The notes under the pieces were generated by a model. It was not told where the DNA came from, made no database searches, and worked only from the letters and a program-made list of their open reading frames with translations. From positions 1,364,001 to 1,428,000 of the forward strand of contig CAVWTN010000002.1 of assembly GCA_963757945.1 (NCBI GenBank): a stretch of 64,000 nucleotides of DNA. Reading direction: 5' to 3'. The DNA comes from CAVWTN01 sp963757945. Lineage in GTDB: Bacteria > Vulcanimicrobiota > Vulcanimicrobiia > Vulcanimicrobiales > Vulcanimicrobiaceae. The position numbers were made by a program, and so were the translations under genes. Of this stretch, positions 49,655 through 58,162 are shown in pieces; position 1 is the first letter of the stretch; each line of letters starts with the position of its first letter.

Positions 49655-50646
49655 ACGTCGTTCTGACGCGCCTGGATCGGATCGGGGATCTGGTGCTCTC
49701 GACGCCCGCGATCGCCTCCGTGCGCCGTTCCTGGCCGCAAGCGCGGATCACGATGATCTGCAGCGCCTACAACGCCGCCGTGATGGAGGGGAATCCCGAC
49801 GTCGACGAGGTCGTCGCGATCCCGCGCAACGTTCGTCCGGCGGTGATCGCCCAGAGATATCGCGGCGCGTTCGATCTGGCGCTCGCGCTCGCGCCGTGCG
49901 CTCCCGATTTCAGTTTCGTCGCGCGGACGGGTGCCCGCCGCCGGATCGGCTACACCTACGTGCGCCGGTACTTCGCGCGGATGACGGCGCCGCTGTTCCT
50001 GACGGAGTGCCTGGTCTCCGAGGCGGACCCGGAACTGTGCGAGCGGGACCCCGCTTTCGTCGTGCGCCACGAGGTGCTGCAGGTGCGCGAACTCGTGCGC
50101 GCGGCGGGAGGCGGCGTCCTCGCCGACGAGCTGGTCGTCCCGGTGAGCCCCGAGGCTCGCGCGCGCGCCACCGGAGTGCCTGCGGGTTCGATCACGGTGC
50201 ATCTCGCGCCGCGCTGGTTCTCCGCCGGCAGCTCGTTCGAGAGCTTCATCGCCTTGCTGTGGGCGATCCGGCGCTTCGGACGGCCCGTCGTCGTGACGCA
50301 CGGGCCGGATGTTGCCGCCGAAGCGGCAACGCTGCGCGCCGGAGGGGTCGCCGACGTCGTGCTCGGCGATCTCGCCTTCCAGGAATGGGCCGCCGTCTTC
50401 GAGCGGGCGGCGGTCGTGGTGACCGTCGACACGGGAGCGACCCACGTCGCAAGCGCGATGCACAGGCCCACGCTCGTGCTCTTCGAACGACGCTATTTCG
50501 CCTTGAGTTCGCAGGAATGGGCACCGTACCGAGTCCCCAAGGTATGCTTGCGCAAGCCGGCCGGGGACGCGCCTGCCGACCTCGCCGCCTCCCGCGAGGA
50601 GATCCTCGCAGGGATCGAAAGGCTTTTGCAGACCAGCGATGCTTGA
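49651..50646 (+). CDS. family 9 glycosyltransferase, heptosyltransferase-like (3)
   Basis: A 331-aa GT9 protein: VVLTRLDRIGDLVLSTPAIASVRRSWPQA at the N terminus, NPDVDEVVAIPRN, GARRRIGYTYVRRYF, HLAPRWFSAGSSFESFIALL, and the donor-binding VVTVDTGATHVASAMHRPTLVLF. The GDLVLSTPA motif is typical of heptosyltransferases. ATG at 49651. It overlaps the following GT2 by 8 bp. Confidence 0.88.
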   Translation: MNVVLTRLDRIGDLVLSTPAIASVRRSWPQARITMICSAYNAAVMEGNPDVDEVVAIPRNVRPAVIAQRYRGAFDLALALAPCAPDFSFVARTGARRRIGYTYVRRYFARMTAPLFLTECLVSEADPELCERDPAFVVRHEVLQVRELVRAAGGGVLADELVVPVSPEARARATGVPAGSITVHLAPRWFSAGSSFESFIALLWAIRRFGRPVVVTHGPDVAAEAATLRAGGVADVVLGDLAFQEWAAVFERAAVVVTVDTGATHVASAMHRPTLVLFERRYFALSSQEWAPYRVPKVCLRKPAGDAPADLAASREEILAGIERLLQTSDA

Positions 50647-51541
50647 GATCTCCGTCGTCATCCCGACCTATAACCGGCTCGACCGCCTCCGCTACGTGAT
50701 TCCGGCGCTGTTGCGCAACGATCTGCGCGCGGACCAATACGAACTCGTCGTCGCGGACTCGAACTCGAACGACGGCACGGCGGAATATCTCGCCGAGATC
50801 GCCCTCGAGCACCCGAACGTGCGCCATCTCCCCGGGCCGTACACGGGACGCGCGATGGCGCGCAACGCCGGCATCGACGCGGCACGCGCGGACATCGTGC
50901 TGTTCACCGACGCCGACATCATCGCGTCGCCGGACTTGCTTTCGCGCCATCTGGAACTGCACAAGACGCACCTCGGCATCGCCGTCGTCGGGCTCGAGTT
51001 GCAGGTGGGCTCCTATGAAGAATATGAGCGGCTGCGCGACCGGCCCTACGAGCGCCGGCCGCTGCACCCGAGCTCGCGCAAGCGGCTCTCCTGGCTCTAT
51101 TTCCTGACGGGCAACGCGTCGGTGCGGCGCGACGACTTGATCCGGCTCGGCAAGTTCGACGAAGCATTCACGGGCTACGGGCACGAGGATCTCGAGCTCG
51201 GGTACCGGATCGAAGCGGACGGCATGCGGATCCTCTACGAACCGCGCGCCGTGAACTATCACTGGCATCCTGTTCCCTACGCCGAGCAGAAGGGACGGAT
51301 GGAGCTCGCGGGGCGTTCGACGGTGCGCTTCTATCGCAAGCACCCGAGCTTCGGCGTCCAGGCAAATCTCGGGATGACGTTCGTTTCGCTCGGCGTGCAC
51401 GGCGTGCTCGCAAAGAACCCGGCGTTGATCGAACGGCTCGACCGCGCAGGCGCCGCGAAGCCCGGTCTCGCGCGGAACATCGTCTATCAATACCACTACG
51501 TCAGCGGCATCAAGGATGCATTGGAGCACGAACGTGTCTAA
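50639..51541 (+). CDS. family 2 glycosyltransferase (3)
   Basis: A 300-aa GT-A enzyme: EISVVIPTYNRLDRLRYVIPALL, VVADSNSNDGTAEYL, GRAMARNAGIDAARADIVLFTDADI (DxD) and GKFDEAFTGYGHEDLELGYRI. The C-terminal part (EQKGRMELAGRSTVRFYRKHPSFGVQANLG) resembles other bacterial glycosyltransferases of cell-surface clusters. The last gene before aspS, whose GTG lies within its final codons. Confidence 0.86.
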   Translation: MLEISVVIPTYNRLDRLRYVIPALLRNDLRADQYELVVADSNSNDGTAEYLAEIALEHPNVRHLPGPYTGRAMARNAGIDAARADIVLFTDADIIASPDLLSRHLELHKTHLGIAVVGLELQVGSYEEYERLRDRPYERRPLHPSSRKRLSWLYFLTGNASVRRDDLIRLGKFDEAFTGYGHEDLELGYRIEADGMRILYEPRAVNYHWHPVPYAEQKGRMELAGRSTVRFYRKHPSFGVQANLGMTFVSLGVHGVLAKNPALIERLDRAGAAKPGLARNIVYQYHYVSGIKDALEHERV

Positions 51542-53327
51542 CCCGGCGTCGGCGACTCGATTCTCATGTGGTGCGCTCGGCGCCGCGCACGCGGGTGCGT
51601 TCGTCGAGCTGGACGGCTGGGTCAATCGCCGCCGCGATCACGGCGGCCTCATCTTCATCGACGTGCGCGACCGCGATGGGATCACGCAGGTCGTCTTCGA
51701 TCCGGCCTTCGCCGAGCCGTTCGCGCTCGCCGAGACGCTGCGCTCCGAGGACGTCGTGCGCGTGCGAGGCCTCGTGCGTCTGCGCCCCGCGGGGACGGAG
51801 AACGTCAAGCTCGCGACCGGCGCCGTCGAAGTGGCCGCGGACGACGTGTTCGTCCACAACCGTTCCCTGACGCCGCCCTTCCTGGTCAGTTCCGACGCGG
51901 ACGTCGACGAATCGCTGCGTCTGAAGCACCGCTATCTCGACTTGCGGCGGCCGCGTTTGCAGCGCAACCTGACCGTGCGCCACAAGATCGTCAAGGCGAT
52001 GCGCGACTTCTTCGATGCGCGCGATTTCCTCGAGATCGAGACGCCGATGCTGATCAAATCGACCCCCGAGGGCGCGCGTGACTACTTGGTGCCGAGCCGC
52101 GTCCACCCGGGGACGTTCTACGCGCTCCCGCAATCGCCGCAGTTGCTCAAGCAGATTCTGATGGTCGGCGGGCTCGGCCGCTACATGCAGATCGCGCGCT
52201 GTTTTCGCGACGAGGATTCGCGCGCCGATCGCCAGCCCGAATTCACGCAGCTCGACGTCGAGATGTCGTTCGTCACGCAAGCGGACGTCATCGAGATCAT
52301 GGAAGAATGCATCGCATACGTCTGGGAGAAGGCGCTCGGCATCACGCTGGCGCGCCCGCTGCCGCGGCTCTCGCACGCCGAGGCGCTGCGGCGCTACGGC
52401 GTCGACAAGCCGGATCTGCGCTTCGACCTCGAGCTCGCGGACGTCGCCGAGCTGTTCCGCGGTTCGGGGATCAAGTTCTTGGAGCAGCACGCCGAGAGCC
52501 CCGCGAGCAGGATCGTCGCCGTCCGCTATCCCGGCGGCGGCTCGCTCTCGCGCCGCGATTTCGACGCGTTGACGGAGACCGCGAAATCATTCGGCGCCGG
52601 AGGCTTGGTCTGGATCGCCTTCGGCGCGGACGGCTGGAAATCGTCGATCGCGAAATTGCTGAACGAGGAGCTCGTCGAGCGCTTGGCCGCGGCGGCCGGA
52701 GCGACGGCGGGCGACGCGCTCCTGCTCGTCGGCGATGCCGCCGCACTCGCGAGCGACGTCGCGGGGCGCTTGCGCTTGGAGATCGGCGAGCGTTTGGCGC
52801 TGCGCGATCCGGATCGATTTGCGTTCTGCTGGGTGCTCGATTTCCCGCTCTTCGAGCTGGACCCCGAGAGCGGCGAGATCGCGCCCGCGCATCACGCCTT
52901 CACGGCCCCGCTGCCCGGTCAGGACGCGCTCCTGGAGACCGATCCCCTCGCGATGCGCGCGCAGCACTACGATTTGGTCCTCAACGGCTTCGAACTGGGG
53001 AGCGGCTCGATCCGCATTCACGATGCGGCATTCCAGCGCCGCATTTTCAAAGACGTGTTCAAGCTCTCGGACGAGTCGATTCGCGAGCGTTTCGGGTTCC
53101 TGCTCGAAGCGCTGCAGTACGGCGCGCCGCCGCACGGCGGGATGGCGCTGGGCCTCGATCGCGTCGTGATGCTGGCCTGCGGCGAGACGAGCATTCGCGA
53201 CGTGATCGCGTTCCCGAAGAACCAGCTTGCGCGGGATCTGATGATGGATGCGCCCGCGAGCGTCGATCCGCAGCAACTGCGCGAGCTCTCGTTGCAGAGC
53301 ACCGTGAAGCCCAAGCCCGCGGGATAG
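51534..53327 (+). CDS. aspS: aspartyl-tRNA synthetase
   Basis: Class II synthetase. The 597-aa bacterial-type protein has an N-terminal OB anticodon domain (GWVNRRRDHGGLIFIDVRDRDGITQVVFDP), motif 1 RHKIVKAMRDFFDARDFLEIETPMLIKSTPEGARDYLVPSR, motif 2 FRDEDSRADRQPEFTQLDVEMSF, the bacterial GAD insertion, and motif 3 GLDRVVMLACGETSIRDVIAFPK. GTG at 51534 follows GGAG with ideal spacing; an upstream in-frame ATG (51516) has no ribosome binding site. Whether it is discriminating (tRNA-Asp only) or also makes Asp-tRNA-Asn was not determined. Confidence 0.95.
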   Translation: MSNPASATRFSCGALGAAHAGAFVELDGWVNRRRDHGGLIFIDVRDRDGITQVVFDPAFAEPFALAETLRSEDVVRVRGLVRLRPAGTENVKLATGAVEVAADDVFVHNRSLTPPFLVSSDADVDESLRLKHRYLDLRRPRLQRNLTVRHKIVKAMRDFFDARDFLEIETPMLIKSTPEGARDYLVPSRVHPGTFYALPQSPQLLKQILMVGGLGRYMQIARCFRDEDSRADRQPEFTQLDVEMSFVTQADVIEIMEECIAYVWEKALGITLARPLPRLSHAEALRRYGVDKPDLRFDLELADVAELFRGSGIKFLEQHAESPASRIVAVRYPGGGSLSRRDFDALTETAKSFGAGGLVWIAFGADGWKSSIAKLLNEELVERLAAAAGATAGDALLLVGDAAALASDVAGRLRLEIGERLALRDPDRFAFCWVLDFPLFELDPESGEIAPAHHAFTAPLPGQDALLETDPLAMRAQHYDLVLNGFELGSGSIRIHDAAFQRRIFKDVFKLSDESIRERFGFLLEALQYGAPPHGGMALGLDRVVMLACGETSIRDVIAFPKNQLARDLMMDAPASVDPQQLRELSLQSTVKPKPAG

Positions 53328-53432
53328 CCGGCGGGAGCACCCGGGTAAAGCGCCGCTCAAGCGCGCGCTTCGCAATGCCGAAGGGAATGGGGAAACGGCA
53401 AGCGCTGCCAGGCGGAGAGGTATGCCCGGAAC

Positions 53433-55127
53433 GTGATACTCGATGTGCTTTCGCGCATCGCCGAACACCGGATGTGGTATCTGGCGATCAGCCAAACGGC
53501 GCTCTTCGCGTTCGCCGGCCTCGCAGTCTGGGCGGCCTTCTCGCGAAGGTTGCACGAGCGGCTCGCAAGGCCGTTCGGGACGGCGTCGTTTCTCGGCTTG
53601 GGGCTGCTGGTGTTGCTCGCCGCGCGCTGGCCGGCGTTCTTCGTTCCGGACATGCTCAACCAGGACGAAGCGCAAGCGCTCGCCCAGGCGATCACGGCGC
53701 TGCACGACCCGGTCCCCTGGCTCTCGTTCGACGGCAACACCTGCGGGCCGCTGAACACCTACGTCCTGATGCTGCCGGCGCTCTTCGGCGCGCATCTGTC
53801 GTTCCTCTCGACGCGCATCATCTCGGTGCTGCTCGAGTTCGGCGCGGCGGCCGCACTGTACGGTTGCGTCACGCTGGTGTTCGACGCGGCGCTCGCGCGG
53901 ATCGCGATCGTGCCGCCGATCGCGTTCTTCGCGCTCGTCACGCAGGCCGAGTTCGTCCACTACTCCGGCGAACGTCTCTCGATCTTCCTCGGCATGCTCG
54001 CGCTGTGGCTGGTCTGCGTTTCCGTGCAGCGCAGAAGCCAAGCTGCGTGGCTGTTCGCCGTCGGGTTCGTCGCCGGGATGATCCCGTTTGCGAAGATCCA
54101 GGCCGTCCCGCTCGATGCGGCGACGGTGGCGGTCGCCGTCGCCTCGATTCTGGCCTACGCTCCGTTCGGGGCGCGGCAGCGGGTCGCGCGACTGGCAGCG
54201 CTCGTGGCCGGCGGCCTCGCGTTTCCCGCCGCGCTGCTCGCCGTCGTCGCCGCGCACGGAGCGTTCCATGATTTCTGGATCTCGTACATCGCCTCGTCCA
54301 TCGCATATATTCTCTGGACGTACCAGCCGCTCTCGTTCGTGACGCGGATGCCCGAGTTCGGGCGTCAATTCGATCTGCTGCTCGCGGTGACGATGGCGGG
54401 CGGCGTCGCGCTCGCGCTGTGCTGGAAGCGTCTGGGGCCGGGCCCGCGCGGCGCCTATCTCGCGGCGCTCGTCGTGCTCGCGGGTGCGCTCGATGCGATC
54501 TTCGCGCCCAAGCGCGGAACTTGGCATTACGTGCTCTTCGGAATGTTTCCGGCCGCGTGCGCGGCGGCCGCGGGCTTGGGGCTGATCGCCGCGTCGTTCC
54601 GTTCGAAGGACGCGGCCGGGCCGCGGCGCGGCTGGATCGCGCTCGTCTTCGTCGCCGCAAGCTTGGCGGCGCAGGCGGCGTTCACGCGGAGCGACTACCC
54701 GTATTTGGGGGCGCTAGCCGAGTACAAGCAAGGGTTGGCGGATCCGACCGCCGCGCTGGTCCGGCGGTACCTCGCCGAGGGCGACCGGCTCGCGATCTGG
54801 GGGTACCGTCCGCGGTACTTCGTGCTCAGCTACACGCTGCTCGGAACGCGCGATGCGATCGGCAAATACCAATGGACCGACAATGCGAATCCATACTTGG
54901 CCTATTATCGCGCGCGTTACATCCGTGACATGACGCTGAACCGGCCGCGCGGCTTTCTCGATGTGGGCCCTGAATCGTTCGACCTGGACGAGGCGAAGAA
55001 GTACGGCCACGAGGTCTTCCCGGAACTGGCCGGCCTCGTGCGGCGCGACTACCGGCTCGTCGGGACGATCCGCGGCTCGCGGTTTTACGTGCGGCGCGAC
55101 GTGCCCGATCCCGGGCTCCCGAACTAG
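53433..55127 (+). CDS. multi-pass membrane protein, glycosyltransferase 39-like (paralogue A)
   Basis: A 564-aa polytopic protein with about 10-12 hydrophobic segments and a hydrophilic C-terminal domain of about 150 residues. An early luminal acidic site in NQDEAQALAQAI and the overall layout recall lipid-linked-sugar-dependent GT39/ArnT-type glycosyltransferases, but the assignment is tentative. Its central 800 bp are nearly identical to paralogue B at 56441, whereas both ends are diverged. GTG at 53433 follows GGAGAGG. The C-terminal domain ends FYVRRDVPDPGLPN. Confidence 0.75.
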   Translation: MILDVLSRIAEHRMWYLAISQTALFAFAGLAVWAAFSRRLHERLARPFGTASFLGLGLLVLLAARWPAFFVPDMLNQDEAQALAQAITALHDPVPWLSFDGNTCGPLNTYVLMLPALFGAHLSFLSTRIISVLLEFGAAAALYGCVTLVFDAALARIAIVPPIAFFALVTQAEFVHYSGERLSIFLGMLALWLVCVSVQRRSQAAWLFAVGFVAGMIPFAKIQAVPLDAATVAVAVASILAYAPFGARQRVARLAALVAGGLAFPAALLAVVAAHGAFHDFWISYIASSIAYILWTYQPLSFVTRMPEFGRQFDLLLAVTMAGGVALALCWKRLGPGPRGAYLAALVVLAGALDAIFAPKRGTWHYVLFGMFPAACAAAAGLGLIAASFRSKDAAGPRRGWIALVFVAASLAAQAAFTRSDYPYLGALAEYKQGLADPTAALVRRYLAEGDRLAIWGYRPRYFVLSYTLLGTRDAIGKYQWTDNANPYLAYYRARYIRDMTLNRPRGFLDVGPESFDLDEAKKYGHEVFPELAGLVRRDYRLVGTIRGSRFYVRRDVPDPGLPN

Positions 55128-55154
55128 AGAGCTTGGGAGTCCGGCGGCTTGCCG

Positions 55155-56060
55155 CTACCCGGCGTGGTGGGCGAGTTGATTGCCGGCTTGCGCTCGCAGC
55201 GCCGTGCTGGCGAATTTCGCGAAGTTGCTCGCTTCGACGAGCGCGCGAGCGGACGGCTTCGTCAACTCGACCGCGGCGAAGACGACGCCGACGATCTGCG
55301 AACCGTCACCGACCGGGATCGCCAAGGCATCCTTGTGCCCGAGCGGCCTGCCCACGAGATAGTCGATGCTCTCGGCGGCGCTGACGACCTCCACTGAACT
55401 CTGCGCGCTCAGGCGTCGCAGCAGGGTCTCGAAGCTCGCGGACGGCTTCACCTCGAGAACCTTCGCCTCGGACCCCGGCTCGAGCGCAGCCCAGAACATG
55501 CCGTCTCCTTGCGTCGAGCACCAGACGGCAGCCTCCGCGTCCAAGAGTTCCGGTGCTTCCCCGGTGAGCGCCTGGATCGTCGTGCCGGTCGAGAGCGCGG
55601 TCATGACTCGATCCATGCCCGTCGACAACGAGGTCTCGCGCCGCAGCGCTCGCTCGTTCCATTGCCGCTCGGTGAGGTTCGCGTTCCTTTGAACCACGAG
55701 CGCAAGCGCGCCGACGATCCAAACGGACGCGAGTGAAAAGAGCCGGTTCGCGACGCGCGCATCGTCATATTGGAAATTGCCTTGCGCGAAGTCGATGTAC
55801 GCGCAAATGGCGATACCGACCGTGGCCAGCACGACGGTGAAGAGCGTCAAGCGCTGCGAGCCCTTCAACGCGGCATAGACGACCGGGATCTCGTAGCCGA
55901 CGCCGACGACGACCGTCGCCGGTGTGATCCAGTCGCCGATGAAAACGAGGACGACCATCGAGTATGCGACGACCGCCGCCCACGGCAAAGTCAGCGGCGT
56001 CAAGAGACTCCACTGCGGTGCGCTTGCTTGCGGAATAGCTCGTGCGTTCATTCTCAGCAT
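55155..56060 (-). CDS. membrane protein with C-terminal GAF domain
   Basis: A 301-aa protein with about four membrane spans in residues 20-125 (for example VVAYSMVVLVFIGDWITPATVVVGVG, LTLFTVVLATVGIAICAYI, LASVWIVGALALVV), a short helical linker, and a C-terminal GAF-like domain (about 150-290; TALSTGTTIQALTGEAPELLDAEAAVWCS, ALAIPVGDGSQIVGVVFAAVE). No kinase, GGDEF or phosphatase output domain follows, so it may signal through a partner or simply bind a ligand. Start ATG at 56060; a second Met (56051) is equally possible. Placed between the two paralogous membrane genes, opposite strand. Confidence 0.75.
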   Translation of the reverse strand: MLRMNARAIPQASAPQWSLLTPLTLPWAAVVAYSMVVLVFIGDWITPATVVVGVGYEIPVVYAALKGSQRLTLFTVVLATVGIAICAYIDFAQGNFQYDDARVANRLFSLASVWIVGALALVVQRNANLTERQWNERALRRETSLSTGMDRVMTALSTGTTIQALTGEAPELLDAEAAVWCSTQGDGMFWAALEPGSEAKVLEVKPSASFETLLRRLSAQSSVEVVSAAESIDYLVGRPLGHKDALAIPVGDGSQIVGVVFAAVELTKPSARALVEASNFAKFASTALRAQAGNQLAHHAG

Positions 56061-56194
56061 ATCGGCAGTCGTTCACGCGATAGTGAGGCAATGACGCTCG
56101 CTTTGCATCTTCGAAGCGTTGCTGCACGCGGCAGCAAACGCTTGCCGATCATGCCCTGCCGTGTCGACGCGAATTCGATCTCCTAACGTTTCAA

Positions 56195-56386
56195 ATGATT
56201 CGCACCGACGCTCATAAGATGGACAGACGGACCATAGGATTGATGCTGAGCGACGATCGCGCGCAAGGTTTGGTGGAATACGCATTGATCCTCGCACTCG
56301 TTGCGATGGTCGCAATCGCCGCTTTGCGTCTCCTCGGAAGCAAAGTGAAGAATGCGCTCAACAAGGCAGCTTCCGGCTTGAGCTGA
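56195..56386 (+). CDS. orphan Flp-type pilin
   Basis: A 63-aa small pilin subunit of the Flp/Fap class. The diagnostic prepilin segment is AQGLVEYALILALVAMVAIAA: cleavage by a prepilin peptidase after Gly, then Glu at +3 and Tyr at +4 of the mature hydrophobic helix. The precursor has a roughly 26-residue leader. No tad secretion genes (tadZABC, rcpA, tadV) are in this window, so it is an isolated gene. ATG at 56195 was used; ATG at 56219 is an alternative. No Shine-Dalgarno sequence; a TAACGT hexamer lies 5 bases upstream of the first ATG. Confidence 0.85.
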   Translation: MIRTDAHKMDRRTIGLMLSDDRAQGLVEYALILALVAMVAIAALRLLGSKVKNALNKAASGLS

Positions 56387-56440
56387 CAACCGGCCCGCTT
56401 CGACGGCTCAAGCCGGCTTCGGGCCGCGCCGAAGACATGG

Positions 56441-58162
56441 GTGATGATACTGGACGTGCTCTCGCGCATCGGCGAGAGTCAGTTGTGGTACCTTGCGAGC
56501 AGCCGGGCGGCGCTCTTTGCGTTTGCGGCCGTCGCCGTGTGGGCCGCGTTTTCGCGACGCGCGGACGAGCGGCTCTCGAGACCGCTCGGGATCGCGCTGT
56601 TCCTCGGGTCGGCGTTGCTCGTTTTGTTTGCCGCACGCTGGCCGACGTTCTTCGTGCGGAACGCGCTCAACGAGGACGAAGCCCAAGCGCTCGCCCAGGC
56701 GATCACGGCGCTGCGCGATCCGATCCCCTGGCTCTCGTTCGACGGCAACACCTGCGGGCCGCTCAACACCTACGTCCTGATGCTGCCCGCGCTGTTCGGC
56801 GCGCATCTGACGTTCCTCTCGACGCGCATCATCTCGGTGCTGCTCGAGTTCGGCGCGGCGGCCGCACTGTACGGTTGCGTCACGCTGGTGTTCGACGCGG
56901 CGCTCGCGCGGATCGCGATCGTGCCGCCGATCGCGTTCTTCGCGCTCGTCACGCAGGCCGAGTTCGTCCACTACTCCGGCGAACGTCTCTCGATCTTCCT
57001 CGGCATGCTCGCGCTGTGGCTGATCTGCGTTTCCGTGCAGCGCAGAAGCCAAGCTGCGTGGCTGTTCGGCGTCGGGTTCGTCGCCGGAATGACTCCGTTT
57101 GCGAAGATCCAGGCCGTCCCGCTCGACGCGGCGACGGTGGCGGTCGCCGTCGCCTCGATTCTGGCCCACGCTCCGTTCGGGGCGCGGCAGCGGGTCGCGC
57201 GACTGGCAGCGCTCGTGGCCGGCGGCCTCGCGTTTCCCGCCGCGCTGCTCGCCGTCGTCGCCGCGCACGGAGCGTTCCACGATTTCTGGATCTCGTACAT
57301 CGCCTCGTCCCTTGCGTATATTCTCTATACGTATCAGCCGCTCTCGTTCGTGACGCGGATGCCCGAGTTCGGGCGTCAGTTCGATCTGCTGCTCGCGGTG
57401 ACGATGGCGGGCGGCGTCGCGCTCGCGCTGTGCTGGAAGCGTCTGGGGCCGGGCCCGCGCGGCGCCTATCTCGCGGCGCTCGTCGTGCTCGCGGGCGCGC
57501 TCGATGCGATCTTCGCGCCCAAGCGCGGCACCCTGCACTACGTGCTCTTCGGCATCCTTCCGGTCGCGTGCGCGGCGGCCGCGGGCCTGGGGCTCGTCGT
57601 CTCGACGCTTCGCTCGAACGCCGCCGCCGGGCTTGCGCGCGGCTGGATCGCGCTTGCCTTCGTGGCGGCGAGCCTCGTCGCGCAGGGCGGATTGGGCGGC
57701 GGCGACTATCCATACTTGGGCGCGATCGTCGACTACCTGCGCGGTCCGCCGGACGCGGTCGACGTGCTGATCCGGCGTTACCTCGCCGAAGGCGACCGGC
57801 TTGCGATTTGGGGTTGGCGTCCGAAATACTTCGTGTTCAGCTACACGCTGCTCGGAACGCGCGATGCGATCGGCTGGTACCAGTTCAGCGGCGAGATCAA
57901 TCCCTATCGGGACTACTATCGCGCGCGCTATTTGCGCGACCTCGCGCTCAACCGCCCGCGCGGCTTCCTCGACGCCGGGCCCGATTCGTTCGATCTCGAC
58001 GGCAAGGGGCGCTACGGCCACGAGGTCTTCCCCGAACTCGCCGAGGTGGTCCGGCGCGAATACCGGCTGGCCGGCAGCGTCGGCACGACGCGGTTCTACG
58101 TGCGGCGAGATGCAGCGTCAGTATCTCCAGACGGACGCGCCGGCAATTCCGAACGCGATTGA
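56441..58162 (+). CDS. multi-pass membrane protein, glycosyltransferase 39-like (paralogue B)
   Basis: A 573-aa paralogue of the protein at 53433, same topology (10-12 spans plus C-terminal soluble domain). From DGNTCGPLNTYVLMLP through RLGPGPRGAYLAALVV to HYVLFG, some 270 residues differ at only about eight positions, while the first 100 and last 180 residues are only about 70-80 % alike by eye. ATG at 56444 may be the actual start (GTG 56441 just before). The 3' end overlaps the convergent gene at 58118 by 45 bp. Confidence 0.75.
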   Translation: MMILDVLSRIGESQLWYLASSRAALFAFAAVAVWAAFSRRADERLSRPLGIALFLGSALLVLFAARWPTFFVRNALNEDEAQALAQAITALRDPIPWLSFDGNTCGPLNTYVLMLPALFGAHLTFLSTRIISVLLEFGAAAALYGCVTLVFDAALARIAIVPPIAFFALVTQAEFVHYSGERLSIFLGMLALWLICVSVQRRSQAAWLFGVGFVAGMTPFAKIQAVPLDAATVAVAVASILAHAPFGARQRVARLAALVAGGLAFPAALLAVVAAHGAFHDFWISYIASSLAYILYTYQPLSFVTRMPEFGRQFDLLLAVTMAGGVALALCWKRLGPGPRGAYLAALVVLAGALDAIFAPKRGTLHYVLFGILPVACAAAAGLGLVVSTLRSNAAAGLARGWIALAFVAASLVAQGGLGGGDYPYLGAIVDYLRGPPDAVDVLIRRYLAEGDRLAIWGWRPKYFVFSYTLLGTRDAIGWYQFSGEINPYRDYYRARYLRDLALNRPRGFLDAGPDSFDLDGKGRYGHEVFPELAEVVRREYRLAGSVGTTRFYVRRDAASVSPDGRAGNSERD

